Assembly (NCBI GenBank): GCA_030042915.1
Contig: JASHYS010000115.1
Span: 1 to 10,355, forward strand
Direction of reading: 5' to 3'
DNA from: Acidobacteriaceae bacterium
GTDB taxonomy: Bacteria; Acidobacteriota; Terriglobia; Terriglobales; Acidobacteriaceae
DNA: 10,355 nt
The notes beneath the pieces are model-generated. The model made no database searches. It had not been told where the DNA came from and saw only the letters and a program-made list of their open reading frames with translations. Made by a program: the position numbers and the translations under genes. Numbering within the stretch: the stretch's first letter is position 1; each line of letters opens with the position of its first letter. Below are positions 1-7,314 of the stretch, in pieces.

Positions 1-2
1 TC

Positions 3-1946
3 ACCTTTGAGCTGCGCTCCAGCTCCGGTCAGCTCCTGCTCGCACAAACTGAGGGCCAGTACGACTGGGATCCGGAATCCTCCGTCACCACCGGCCCCCA
101 ACATTCACTGCATCCGCCTGCACCTGAGAGCCGATCCGAAGACGATTGGCTCGAGATCGGCCGCAACGAAGAATTGAACGGCGCTTCCTTGCTCGCGCTT
201 TCCACTTACCGCCAGGGCCTCGATCACTATCCGCTCAGCCAGTCGCTCGCTATCGCCGCCGGCCGATTGTCGGCATCGCTCCAGCAATACGATGATGCGG
301 CGCGCCTGCTCCAGCGCTCCCAAATGCGCGACACGCCCAACTCCGAAATCGCTTACTACCTCGGAATCGCCGAAGAAGGCTTGGACGATCTGCGCGCCGC
401 TCACGCCTCCTACGAAATCGCCTATCGCCAGGCCAGTTTCCGCGCCCCCGCCGCCATTCTCCTCGCCGAGATGGACGCCCGCCAGGGCGACCTCGAAGGC
501 GCCGCCATCCTGCTCCGCGCCGCACTCGCGGCTCAGCCCTCCAACTCGCGAGCCGCCGAAGAATTGGAAGCCGTCATCCGCGCCCGCGGAGCACTCACTG
601 AAGCCGATGAGCTCGCACGCCGCGGCCTCGCCGCCGATCCCGCCAACGACTTTTTCAAAGCCGAAACTGGCCGTCCCGATCTCGCGCACCTCGCTGCCGA
701 TCCCGATCGCGTCCTCCGCGTTGCCGCCCAATTCATGCGCCTCGGACTCTGCGCCAACGCTCTCCATCTTCTCGATCGCAACTACCCGGCCGTCCCCTCG
801 GATCAAAGCGAACCAGGTTCCGTCCTTCCGCAATCGCATCCTATGGTCCGCTACTATGCAGCCTGGTGCCATCAGAAACTCGGTGACGCTCAGCCCGATT
901 GGCATGCCGCATCCCGGCTCTCAACCAGCTACATCTTTCCGTCCTCTCCCACCGATCGCACCGTGCTCGAAGCTGCACTTGCAGCCGATCACAACGATGC
1001 CACCGCCCACTTCCTCCTCGGCACCATCCTCTTCTCCAAAGGGTTGACCGAAGCGGCCATGACCCACTGGTCCGAAGGCAAGCGTCTCGATCCGCATCGC
1101 CCGGTCCTCGATGCCGATATCGGCGACGCCCTGCTGCGCCTGAACAATGATCCTCAGGCTGCCCTTGCGGCTTTTCGCGACGGCCTGCGCAACGACCCCG
1201 AGAATCCTGAGATCTACGCCGGTCTCGACTCAGCCATGAGCGCATTGAACCTGCCCGCCTCTGATCGCGCCGCCGCTCTGGCGCAGTATCCCTCCGCCGA
1301 TGCGCCGCAATCCACCATGCCGGCCGGTCTCGTCTTCCAGCTTGCACTCACGCGCGCTGAAGCCGGCGACTTCGAGCCCGCCCTGGCGCTTTTCAGCGGC
1401 CGCTTCTTCCCAGGCGAAGAGGGCGGCATCTCCTCTGCTGCGGTCAAGTTCGAAATCCAGCGCATGCAGGCCGCCGCGTGGGCACGCTCCGGCAACTGCT
1501 CCGCCGCTCTCGATTTTCTTTCGAGCCCGCAAACCATCGCGAGCCTCCAACAAGCCTCCGCGCGCGATGACTTTCAATTGGCTTCGATCGCGAGCTCCTG
1601 CGGGCAGAGCGATCAAGCCAAAGCTCTGCTCGAAAAAGCCGCAGGCGGCCGCGATTCTTCTAGCTTGGTCTGGACCATCCAGGCCGAGCAGGCGCTCGGA
1701 ATCGGCAACGCTGAGACGGCGCACGACCGCCTCACCAACGCGCTTTCCGCGGCTCGCGAAAACGCCGAGCTCGGCGCGTCGTCGACATTATGGTGCTATG
1801 ACACTGCCACGCTCGAGCTCAGTCTGGGTCACAAAGAGCAGGGAAGGGAACTGCTGACCCGCGCCCTCATCCTGCCCAACGAGCAGATGTCTCACCACCT
1901 CGCCCGCCTCGCCCTGGCCGCAATCTCCGCCAACTCGCCCCACTAA
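3..1946 (+). CDS. Tetratricopeptide-repeat protein, 5'-truncated by window edge (possible DUF5107 family)
   Basis: The frame is open from the left edge to TAA at 1944-1946 (647 residues visible). The gene therefore begins upstream, and the TTG at 174 is an internal Leu codon, not a start. The first ~35 visible residues (TFELRSSSGQLLLAQTEGQY...) look like the end of a beta-rich domain. Almost all the rest is helical, Ala/Leu-rich TPR-like units. Clear ones include the stretch around AYYLGIAEEGLDDLRAAHAS, the next unit with GDLEGAAILLRAALAAQPSN, and a later pair with ATAHFLLGTILFSKGLTEAA and DPQAALAAFRDGLRNDPENP. A beta domain followed by many TPRs recalls DUF5107 proteins, but that domain lies mostly outside the window, so the assignment is inference. 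TPRs are protein-protein scaffolds, and no catalytic motif is visible. The next feature is tRNA-Pro, 83 bp downstream, so the gene ends its transcription unit here. Confidence 0.85.
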   Translation, partial: TFELRSSSGQLLLAQTEGQYDWDPESSVTTGPQHSLHPPAPESRSEDDWLEIGRNEELNGASLLALSTYRQGLDHYPLSQSLAIAAGRLSASLQQYDDAARLLQRSQMRDTPNSEIAYYLGIAEEGLDDLRAAHASYEIAYRQASFRAPAAILLAEMDARQGDLEGAAILLRAALAAQPSNSRAAEELEAVIRARGALTEADELARRGLAADPANDFFKAETGRPDLAHLAADPDRVLRVAAQFMRLGLCANALHLLDRNYPAVPSDQSEPGSVLPQSHPMVRYYAAWCHQKLGDAQPDWHAASRLSTSYIFPSSPTDRTVLEAALAADHNDATAHFLLGTILFSKGLTEAAMTHWSEGKRLDPHRPVLDADIGDALLRLNNDPQAALAAFRDGLRNDPENPEIYAGLDSAMSALNLPASDRAAALAQYPSADAPQSTMPAGLVFQLALTRAEAGDFEPALALFSGRFFPGEEGGISSAAVKFEIQRMQAAAWARSGNCSAALDFLSSPQTIASLQQASARDDFQLASIASSCGQSDQAKALLEKAAGGRDSSSLVWTIQAEQALGIGNAETAHDRLTNALSAARENAELGASSTLWCYDTATLELSLGHKEQGRELLTRALILPNEQMSHHLARLALAAISANSPH

Positions 1947-2012
1947 TATGGATGAACGGTTGGGAGCTTTTCGCCACAGGGCGCCCCGAATGGGAGCGCG
2001 AGCGAATCGGGT

Positions 2013-2018
2013 TACAAT
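2013..2018 (+). promoter_or_regulatory. Probable -10 box of tRNA-Pro
   Basis: TACAAT (5/6 to TATAAT) lies 11 nt before the mature 5' end of tRNA-Pro. The same TACAATCGA string occurs at nearly the same distance before tRNA-His, which supports it. No good -35 is visible at 16-18 bp upstream. Confidence 0.5.
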
Positions 2019-2029
2019 CGAAGAGGAAT

Positions 2030-2106
2030 CGGGGCGTAGCGCAGTCTGGTAGCGCATCTGCTTTGGGAGCAGAGGGTCGTGGGTTCAAATCCCTCCGCCC
2101 CGACCA
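2030..2106 (+). tRNA. tRNA-Pro(TGG)
   Basis: This is a complete 77-nt cloverleaf with encoded CCA. The acceptor strands CGGGGCG (2030-2036) and CGCCCCG (2096-2102) pair fully. The anticodon stem TCTGC/GCAGA encloses a 7-nt loop with anticodon TGG at 2064-2066. The T arm carries the usual GTTCAAAT loop, followed by A73 and CCA (2104-2106). The C1-G72 first pair is typical of bacterial tRNA-Pro. TGG is the anticodon reading CCA and, by wobble, other proline codons. No gene separates it from tRNA-His about 105 bp downstream, but each has its own -10 candidate. Confidence 0.96.
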
Positions 2107-2192
2107 TTCGACTGCCTCGCGCACGTCGGTCCCCGCGTGGCAACCGCAATTTCGCCCCTTCCCCGCAAGCCTTTTCGCATCTGCATAAATGC

Positions 2193-2198
2193 TACAAT
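2193..2198 (+). promoter_or_regulatory. Probable -10 box of tRNA-His
   Basis: TACAAT, 13 nt before the mature 5' end of tRNA-His, sits in the same TACAATCGA context as the tRNA-Pro promoter. The -35 region is poor. A transcription start near 2205 would give a very short 5' leader. Confidence 0.5.
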
Positions 2199-2211
2199 CG
2201 ATAAGGTATGC

Positions 2212-2287
2212 GGCGGCTGTAGTTCAGAGGCAGAACGCCTGACTGTGGCTCAGGATGTCGTGGGTTCGATCCCCACCAGCCGCCCCA
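2212..2287 (+). tRNA. tRNA-His(GTG)
   Basis: This is a complete 76-nt tRNA with encoded CCA (2285-2287). The acceptor GCGGCTG (2213-2219) pairs with CAGCCGC (2277-2283). The extra 5' G (G-1, at 2212) faces C73 at 2284, which is the hallmark of tRNA-His and its main identity element for histidyl-tRNA synthetase. The anticodon stem CCTGA/TCAGG holds the loop CTGTGGC with anticodon GTG at 2245-2247. The D loop is short. It reads both histidine codons (CAC and CAU). Confidence 0.96.
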
Positions 2288-2388
2288 CTCTAAAATCAAT
2301 CAGGAATCCAAGTCTAAAGCGGCTTCCCAGTCTCGTGCATGCGCAGACTTCGACAAAAAGCAGTCGTTGGGGGCCGGATTCGTCGCGT

Positions 2389-2464
<76 letters not shown>

Positions 2465-2494
2465 ATGAATGACTTGCCGGCGGTCCCATTGGTG

Positions 2495-2500
2495 AGTGTA
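2495..2500 (-). promoter_or_regulatory. Candidate -10 box of the CAT-anticodon tRNA
   Basis: Read on the minus strand this is TACACT, about 30 nt before the tRNA 5' end. It resembles the TACAAT boxes of the two plus-strand tRNAs. No clear -35 is visible, so the call is tentative. Confidence 0.3.
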
Positions 2501-2546
2501 GCGGATATTCGAGCGGGGAGCAGTCGTTTTGGCTGGATTTTTGGGT

Positions 2547-2577
2547 CGCCGGCCGCCGGCGTGCACGGTACGCGTGC
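2547..2577. repeat. Two adjacent GC-rich hairpins downstream of the S9 peptidase gene
   Basis: A 7+1+7 perfect palindrome (CGCCGGC-C-GCCGGCG, 2547-2561) is followed directly by a 5-bp hairpin GCACG/CGTGC with a 5-nt loop (2563-2577). They lie 104-134 bp after the S9 stop codon and 83-113 bp before the minus-strand tRNA. They could end the peptidase transcript, but no U-run follows on either strand, so a factor-independent terminator is not proven. Nothing else is recognisable in the gap 2465-2680. Confidence 0.4.
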
Positions 2578-2680
2578 GAGTGCTCCAGCGTCAGCATGAA
2601 CGCGGGCGCGACCGCCACACTGACGGCCACGCTTAAGACCAGTTCGAATCCGCTGCATATCTCCTGCGGCGAATCTGTCC

Positions 2681-4837
2681 CTATCGCTCCCCGTTCAACT
2701 TCCTGTCCAGAAAATCTGCGGCGGCTGAATATGCTCGGACCCAACTCCGGTGCAGCAGGAAATTGTGGATCTCATCTGGAAACACCAGCTGTTCGAACTC
2801 GACGCCCTGCTTGCGGAGAGTTTCGGCGAGTTCGACCGTCTCGGCAAACGGCACGTTACGATCGTCGTCGCCCTGAATCAGCAACACAGGGGAACGCCAC
2901 GTCGATATCGATGCGATCGGGGAAGATGAAAAGGCAAGCTGCGCGGCTTCCGGGTGTTCGAGCGGGTTGTAATTCGGCGAAAATGTGGGGATCTCCAGGT
3001 TCCAGTCGTGCACGCCATGCATGTCCACTCCAGCTGCGAACAGGTCCGAGGCGCGCGCCAGGGCCAATGCCGTCAAATAGCCTCCGTAACTGCCTCCCCA
3101 GCAAGCGATGCGTTTGCCGTCCACATCGCTGCGGCTCTTTAGATACAAGCCAGCGCCCAATACATCATTGAATTCGCTGGCGCCAGTAGGTCCGTAATGC
3201 AACGCCTCGCGGAAGTTGAGCCCATAACCTATGCCACTGCGATAGTTCACGCTCAGCACAACATATCCCTTGCTTGCGAGATGCTGGTTCATCGCGTAGG
3301 CATTTGAGTAGTAATCCATGTAATGCCAACCGAGAAGCATTTGCCGCTGGCTGCCGCCATGGAAAAACACCACTGCAGCGCGCCGTTCTCCTTCTTTGAG
3401 CCCCGGGGGCAGAAACAGCTGGCCGTGAATGGGAAGCCCGTCGGCGGCCGTAAAGATCACCTGCTGCGGCTCCACAAATCGAGCTCCGGGGAACTCTGGC
3501 GGGATGGCCTGCGGAGCAAGATCCTCGAGCCGCCCGTCTTCTTCGACCGCCGCCCGCATCGGAAGATGCGCATCGGAGCGCAGCACCGATACAGTTGTGT
3601 TGTCGCTGGCTACCACAGGTTGTGTTTCAATGCCGCTGCCGCTGGTCACGGCCAGAGGAGCGCCGGCAGAACCATCCTCCGCAAAGTTCAGTTTCCACAC
3701 ATGCCTTCTGTCGATGTCTCCCTCATTCGAGTCAAAGACCAGCGTCTTGCGGTCGAAACTCAGACTCGCATGCTCTATTTCAAAAGCGCCCGGGGTCAGC
3801 AATGACGCCGTCCCACCGGCAGCTGACATTGCATAAAAATGCAGCCAGCCGTCGCGTTCCCATGGGAATATCAGCCGGTCGCCTACGACCCAGTGCAACA
3901 GGTCGTCAGAATCGGTTTCTCGAAACACACTCCCCATGCCATCGGCAGCGCGCCACACCTCCGAGCCTCGGCCAGTCGCAACGTCCGCCATGCGAATCGA
4001 CCACGGCGGTCCCGTGCGATGCGGCTCGAAGAGGATCGCACCCTTAACAAATGGGATACGCAAAAACGCAATGCGCTTCGAATCCGGTGACCAGACAAAA
4101 TCGCTATCGAGATCGGTGGAGGGGTCGAGATAATTGACGGATTTCTCAGCAACCGAATAGACCACTATGAAGCTGTGATCACCCCGATTGCTCACAAACG
4201 CAAGGCGCGAGCCGTCTGGAGACCAACGCAACTTCCTCGTCGAGCCCCGCATACCGAGCAGCTGTTCAGGCTTCGCCTTGGGAGAATCCAGTGAAACGGT
4301 CCAGACCTGGCCCTTTGCAAGGTAGGCCATTGTCTTTCCGTTCGGGGCAATCGCCGGCGCCTCACCTTCCGCGATCCGCTGCCCCTCGCCTCCGTCTGTG
4401 CCGATCTCCCAAATCTCCTGCCGGGCGCCAAGCGGGAGCCATCCCGGATTTGGGACCGGATGCGTTTCACCCTGCGCGCTGTCTCCCCGAACATAAACGA
4501 TGCTTGCGGCATCCGGCGTCCATTGCAGATCGGTCAACTCCTGGCCATCGTCTTCGGAGTAATGCGTCAGCTGCCGCGAGGTATAGCCTTTCCCCTTCGC
4601 ATCCGGCTCGGCCACCCAGATGTTCCGCCGCCCATCGATGTTTGCCACCCACGCAATTCGTCCCTTGGCCGGGGCAGCACAGAGCCTTTCTGTGAAAGGT
4701 GCACTGAGCGCCTCTTGAATGGTAAAGCTCTGCGCGAGTGCAGGTACCGGTAGGAACGCAACCATGAGTGCCATTGAACGAAAGGCATGTCCCAAGGCAG
4801 CATGGGCGTAATTTGACCGCGAGCGATGCTTCTTCAA
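2681..4837 (-). CDS. Secreted S9-family serine peptidase (prolyl oligopeptidase / dipeptidyl-aminopeptidase type)
   Basis: The 718-aa product should be an exported peptidase cleaving small peptides, probably after Pro or related residues. Residues 1-36 form a signal peptide: a basic start (MKKHRSRS), a hydrophobic core around MALMVAFLPVPALA, and an ALA-Q cleavage site. Residues ~50-430 are a TolB/WD40-like beta-propeller with repeated WSPDGS, WSPDSK and APNG turns. Residues ~450-718 are the alpha/beta-hydrolase domain: oxyanion motif HGG (493-495), nucleophile Ser583 in GGSYGGY, Asp659 in QGDDDRNVP and His691 in DEIHNF. The triad is complete and the length is normal for the family. The start is TTG with GGAGG 5 nt upstream; the internal ATGs at codons 22 and 25 would remove the basic n-region. 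It is divergent from the GH15-like gene. Substrate specificity cannot be read from sequence alone. Confidence 0.93.
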   Translation of the reverse strand: MKKHRSRSNYAHAALGHAFRSMALMVAFLPVPALAQSFTIQEALSAPFTERLCAAPAKGRIAWVANIDGRRNIWVAEPDAKGKGYTSRQLTHYSEDDGQELTDLQWTPDAASIVYVRGDSAQGETHPVPNPGWLPLGARQEIWEIGTDGGEGQRIAEGEAPAIAPNGKTMAYLAKGQVWTVSLDSPKAKPEQLLGMRGSTRKLRWSPDGSRLAFVSNRGDHSFIVVYSVAEKSVNYLDPSTDLDSDFVWSPDSKRIAFLRIPFVKGAILFEPHRTGPPWSIRMADVATGRGSEVWRAADGMGSVFRETDSDDLLHWVVGDRLIFPWERDGWLHFYAMSAAGGTASLLTPGAFEIEHASLSFDRKTLVFDSNEGDIDRRHVWKLNFAEDGSAGAPLAVTSGSGIETQPVVASDNTTVSVLRSDAHLPMRAAVEEDGRLEDLAPQAIPPEFPGARFVEPQQVIFTAADGLPIHGQLFLPPGLKEGERRAAVVFFHGGSQRQMLLGWHYMDYYSNAYAMNQHLASKGYVVLSVNYRSGIGYGLNFREALHYGPTGASEFNDVLGAGLYLKSRSDVDGKRIACWGGSYGGYLTALALARASDLFAAGVDMHGVHDWNLEIPTFSPNYNPLEHPEAAQLAFSSSPIASISTWRSPVLLIQGDDDRNVPFAETVELAETLRKQGVEFEQLVFPDEIHNFLLHRSWVRAYSAAADFLDRKLNGER

Positions 4838-4869
4838 TCAGGCCTCCATGGGCTTTCCGCAGTGAAACG

Positions 4870-4898
4870 ATCTTATTGAAGAGAGTTTACGCTGCGAA
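4870..4898 (-). promoter_or_regulatory. Candidate sigma70-type promoter of the S9 peptidase gene
   Basis: On the minus strand the -35 is TTCGCA (4898-4893, 4/6) and the -10 is TAAGAT (4875-4870, 4/6), separated by exactly 17 bp. Transcription from about 4863 would leave a ~25-nt leader holding the GGAGG ribosome site before the TTG start. The match is moderate and untested. Confidence 0.4.
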
Positions 4899-5078
4899 GG
4901 GCGGATACGTACTGAAAGACGGGCTTCTGTTGAGTGAGGTCGGCTGGGCAGGTCAACATCGGCGTCCGCGTCATTTATCTGAGTCGACCCCTCAACAGGT
5001 CATTCGCAAGACTCCCCGCGATAAACACAGCTTGTGGGATCCTTAAAGCAGTTGCCATCTCCGGCAGCTGCGATCGAA

Positions 5079-5088
5079 ACTAGCTAGT
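5079..5088. promoter_or_regulatory. 10-bp perfect palindrome just before the GH15-like start codon
   Basis: ACTAGCTAGT is its own reverse complement and ends one base before the ATG at 5090. It occupies the place where a ribosome binding site is expected, and no Shine-Dalgarno sequence is present. A second perfect 8-bp palindrome, GCAGCTGC, lies at 5064-5071. These could be operator half-sites or chance. Confidence 0.25.
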
Positions 5089-5089
5089 C

Positions 5090-7024
5090 ATGAACCTCGC
5101 TCGACATCTGGCTCAAGTGTGTTTCTGCCTTTCGGCTTGTTTGCCTGCCGCTGCTACGAATCTGGTTACCGGCAACGGATTTGGATTTGCGGTGGTCTCA
5201 CCGCAGTCGGCCATGGCGACCAGCTTCTACGCGCATCCCTACAGCTTTGTCCGGCCTGACCCCGCGAGCCCCCTCAGCGAGGGAGTTGAAACTGCGAATT
5301 TCATCAAGAGCCTGGGCTGGAGCGACCCAACCGCGCACAACATAACGGCTGGCTATGAAGAAGATTCGCACGTCATCCACGCCCACAGCAGCGCCGGCGA
5401 CGGATTCTTCTTCATGCCCTTTGGTCTGCCCCGCGCCGCCCTCATCATCAGCTGGGAGCCGAATTCAGTAGCGGCCTCGCCTGTCGGCTTCAAAGTTGAA
5501 TGGAGCCGGCCGATCACGTCACAGAAAATCGTGCAAGTCTCCGGTACCGCAACTGAGCTGTTGACATTCAACGGCATCGCGGAGTCCCTGTTGCTCATTC
5601 CGCTCGGACCCGAGCGGGCTGAAGAGGCGGGAGAGCCGTATCTGGCGAGCAGGACGGCATGGGCGCTGGTTTCGCTTGAGAGCGATAGCCAGCTGGATCA
5701 GGCGGTTCGGCAATTCAACCAATGGCGCGCCGGACTGGCGCCACAGGCATTGGTGAAGCGCGAAATTGCGGATCTCGAGCGCTGGCGCGTTAAGCCGGCC
5801 GTGCATTTCGCAGATGAAAAGGAACGGCATCTGTGGCGGCAGAGCGAGATCATGCTCCGCATGGCGCAAAGCCGCGAGCCCAACCGCCCCGGGCGAAACA
5901 ACAACGGCCTCGTAGTTGCCAGCTTGCCCGACGGTGTATGGTTTACGCCCTGGGTACGCGACATGGCCTACGCAGCGGTGGCGCTGGCCCGCATGGGGCA
6001 TCGCGACGAAGCGCGCGCCGCGCTGCTCGCGTACTTTAACGCTCAACCGACGGGCAAGATGCGCGATCAAACGCGCGGCGCAGATTATCAGATTTCGGTG
6101 GTGCGCTATTTCGGTGACGGCTCTGAAGAGCCCTTCTTCACCATGGAAGGCAGCACGAATATTGAGTTCGACAATTGGGGTCTTGTGCTATGGGTACTGA
6201 GCGAGTACCTGCGGCAATACGACGATCCCACATTGCTTGCGACTGCCACTTATCGCGGCGGGCTCTACCAGAGCGCCAGGGACTATATTGTGAAGCCGCT
6301 GTTGGCCAACCTCGACGAATATGACCACGGCTTGATTGTCTCCGCGGATACTTCCATCTGGGAGGAGCGGCAGAAGGACAAGAAGCACTTTGCTTTTTCA
6401 ACTGCGACAGCCATCGTCGGCCTGGAAAACTTCGCTGCAATTGCTCGTCGCGAGGGCGACGAAGCTACCCGTGGCGACGTCCTGCGCCGCATAGCGCAGC
6501 TCGAGCAAGGCTTCAACGCCGCATTCATTCGTGACGGAAAACTGCATGGAACGCTCGAAGAGGGAGTGAAGAACGATATTGATGGCGCCTTGCTCGCGGT
6601 CATCAACTTCGGGATCGTCACAGATCCCGCCTTGGTGCGCAACACGGTGGAGAGAATGGAGCTGCTTAAAGTGGCTTCCGGCGGCTACCGTCGTGTCCGC
6701 AGCACATACACGGATCCCAAAATCTTTGAGTATTGGTACGAGCGCCAGGAATTTCTGTTCGTCGATATCAGCCTGGCTGAAGTGTACCGGCGACTGGGCC
6801 GCCGCCCCGAGGCGGCCGCGATTCTCAAGCGCATCGTCGACAAAGCCGCTGCCGATCACAACATCATTCCCGAAATGTATGTAGCTGAGAGTTGTCCTCT
6901 CTTTCCTGGACAGTTGGGTGATCCCACGGGGGCGAGACCGATGGTTGGATACGGCGCGGGAGCCTACATTCTCGATATTTTGGACCGGGAACAATCGGAG
7001 AGCGTTTCGGCGAAACATCCATGA
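5090..7024 (+). CDS. GH15-like (glucoamylase / glucodextranase type) glycoside hydrolase, exported
   Basis: The 644-aa product has the two-part plan of bacterial GH15 enzymes. Residues ~25-225 form a beta-rich N-terminal domain. Residues ~240-635 form an (alpha/alpha)6 barrel with FTPWVRDMAYAAVALARMGH (285-304), the substrate-pocket motif W-x-RD (W288, R290, D291). SIWEER (422-427) is followed by HFAFS, matching the IWE..xRHFtyS signature that contains the general acid. IPEMY (E595) fits the usual position of the general base. GH15 enzymes invert and release glucose from alpha-glucan ends, but trehalases and dextranases share the fold, so the substrate is open. The N-terminus is hydrophobic with LSAC (14-17), a possible lipobox; cleavage after AAA is the alternative. 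The start ATG lacks a Shine-Dalgarno sequence. The gene converges on the GH3 gene across a 290-bp palindrome-rich gap. Confidence 0.82.
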   Translation: MNLARHLAQVCFCLSACLPAAATNLVTGNGFGFAVVSPQSAMATSFYAHPYSFVRPDPASPLSEGVETANFIKSLGWSDPTAHNITAGYEEDSHVIHAHSSAGDGFFFMPFGLPRAALIISWEPNSVAASPVGFKVEWSRPITSQKIVQVSGTATELLTFNGIAESLLLIPLGPERAEEAGEPYLASRTAWALVSLESDSQLDQAVRQFNQWRAGLAPQALVKREIADLERWRVKPAVHFADEKERHLWRQSEIMLRMAQSREPNRPGRNNNGLVVASLPDGVWFTPWVRDMAYAAVALARMGHRDEARAALLAYFNAQPTGKMRDQTRGADYQISVVRYFGDGSEEPFFTMEGSTNIEFDNWGLVLWVLSEYLRQYDDPTLLATATYRGGLYQSARDYIVKPLLANLDEYDHGLIVSADTSIWEERQKDKKHFAFSTATAIVGLENFAAIARREGDEATRGDVLRRIAQLEQGFNAAFIRDGKLHGTLEEGVKNDIDGALLAVINFGIVTDPALVRNTVERMELLKVASGGYRRVRSTYTDPKIFEYWYERQEFLFVDISLAEVYRRLGRRPEAAAILKRIVDKAAADHNIIPEMYVAESCPLFPGQLGDPTGARPMVGYGAGAYILDILDREQSESVSAKHP

Positions 7025-7088
7025 CCTTGATGAGGCCCTTCGCGATAGCATTTTCGGAAATTGTGTAGACCGAAACTGCAACCGCTGA

Positions 7089-7115
7089 GTGGATTTTTCC
7101 TTAAGAAAAATCCAC
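7089..7115. terminator. Hairpin, possible bidirectional terminator for the GH15-like and GH3 genes
   Basis: GTGGATTTTTC pairs perfectly with GAAAAATCCAC (11 bp) around a CTTAA loop, 65 bp after the GH15-like stop codon. The T-rich and A-rich tracts lie inside the stem and no T-run follows on either strand. It is therefore not a classic Rho-independent terminator, though its location fits one. Confidence 0.45.
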
Positions 7116-7131
7116 CTGCACGGCCCTTATC

Positions 7132-7239
7132 GCAATTCCTGAGTCACTGTGTCCGAAGCCGCCAATCTCAAGTCGACGCGACCCCAAGGAGCGGCGACCT
7201 TCCGCCGAATCCTTGGGGTCACAGCAACTCAGGAATTGC
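7132..7239. repeat. Large composite hairpin with a one-sided 29-nt insertion
   Basis: The outer arms GCAATTCCTGAGT (7132-7144) and ACTCAGGAATTGC (7227-7239) are a perfect 13-bp pair. After a two-base mismatch, CTGTG (7147-7151) pairs with CACAG (7220-7224). The middle arms ACCCCAAGGA (7181-7190) and TCCTTGGGGT (7210-7219) form 10 perfect pairs, and an apical CGGCG/CGCCG closes the top. On the right the middle and outer arms abut. On the left they are separated by 29 extra bases (7152-7180). Confidence 0.75.
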
Positions 7240-7314
7240 CTTAAAAGTTCACAGTATTTCCGAAAATGCCGTAGAGCGCTTCGCTGACATCCTCAAATGC
7301 GCTCCCGGCTTTTC

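Larger units (their letters stand above)
7048..7269. repeat. Nested inverted-repeat region between convergent glycosidase genes
   Basis: A perfect 14-bp inverted pair, GCATTTTCGGAAAT at 7048-7061 and its complement at 7256-7269, bounds a 222-bp block. TGTG (7063-7066) and CACA (7250-7253) extend the pairing with a small offset. Inside are the hairpin at 7089-7115 and the composite hairpin at 7132-7239. No open reading frame of note and no target-site duplication is visible. The position between two facing genes favours a bidirectional termination role. A small element with terminal inverted repeats is the alternative. Confidence 0.7.

Noticed and set aside
105..905. 266-codon minus-strand open frame opposite the TPR gene
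   Set aside because: It lies wholly antisense to a well-supported coding frame. It is Gly/Ala/Glu-rich, as expected for the complement of GC-rich helical coding DNA, and shows no recognisable domain.
2596..3171. 191-codon plus-strand frame over the 3' end of the S9 gene
   Set aside because: It overlaps the catalytic domain of the S9 peptidase on the other strand and reads as a low-quality Arg/Pro/Ser-rich sequence without motifs.
3323..3836. Overlapping plus-strand frames of 160 and 135 codons within the S9 gene
   Set aside because: They are antisense shadows of the beta-propeller coding region, with no family resemblance.
4768..5046. 92-codon plus-strand frame across the S9/GH15-like divergent gap
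   Set aside because: It starts inside the S9 signal-peptide region, has no ribosome site or motif, and overlaps the probable S9 promoter.
6398..7081. 227-codon minus-strand frame over the end of the GH15-like gene
   Set aside because: It is antisense to the conserved GH15 C-terminal region, and its start lies in the palindromic gap with no ribosome site seen.
7048..7269. MITE or insertion sequence remnant as a firm call
   Set aside because: The 14-bp ends would fit, but no target-site duplication is seen beside 7048 or 7269 and no transposase fragment lies inside, so it is only kept as an alternative.
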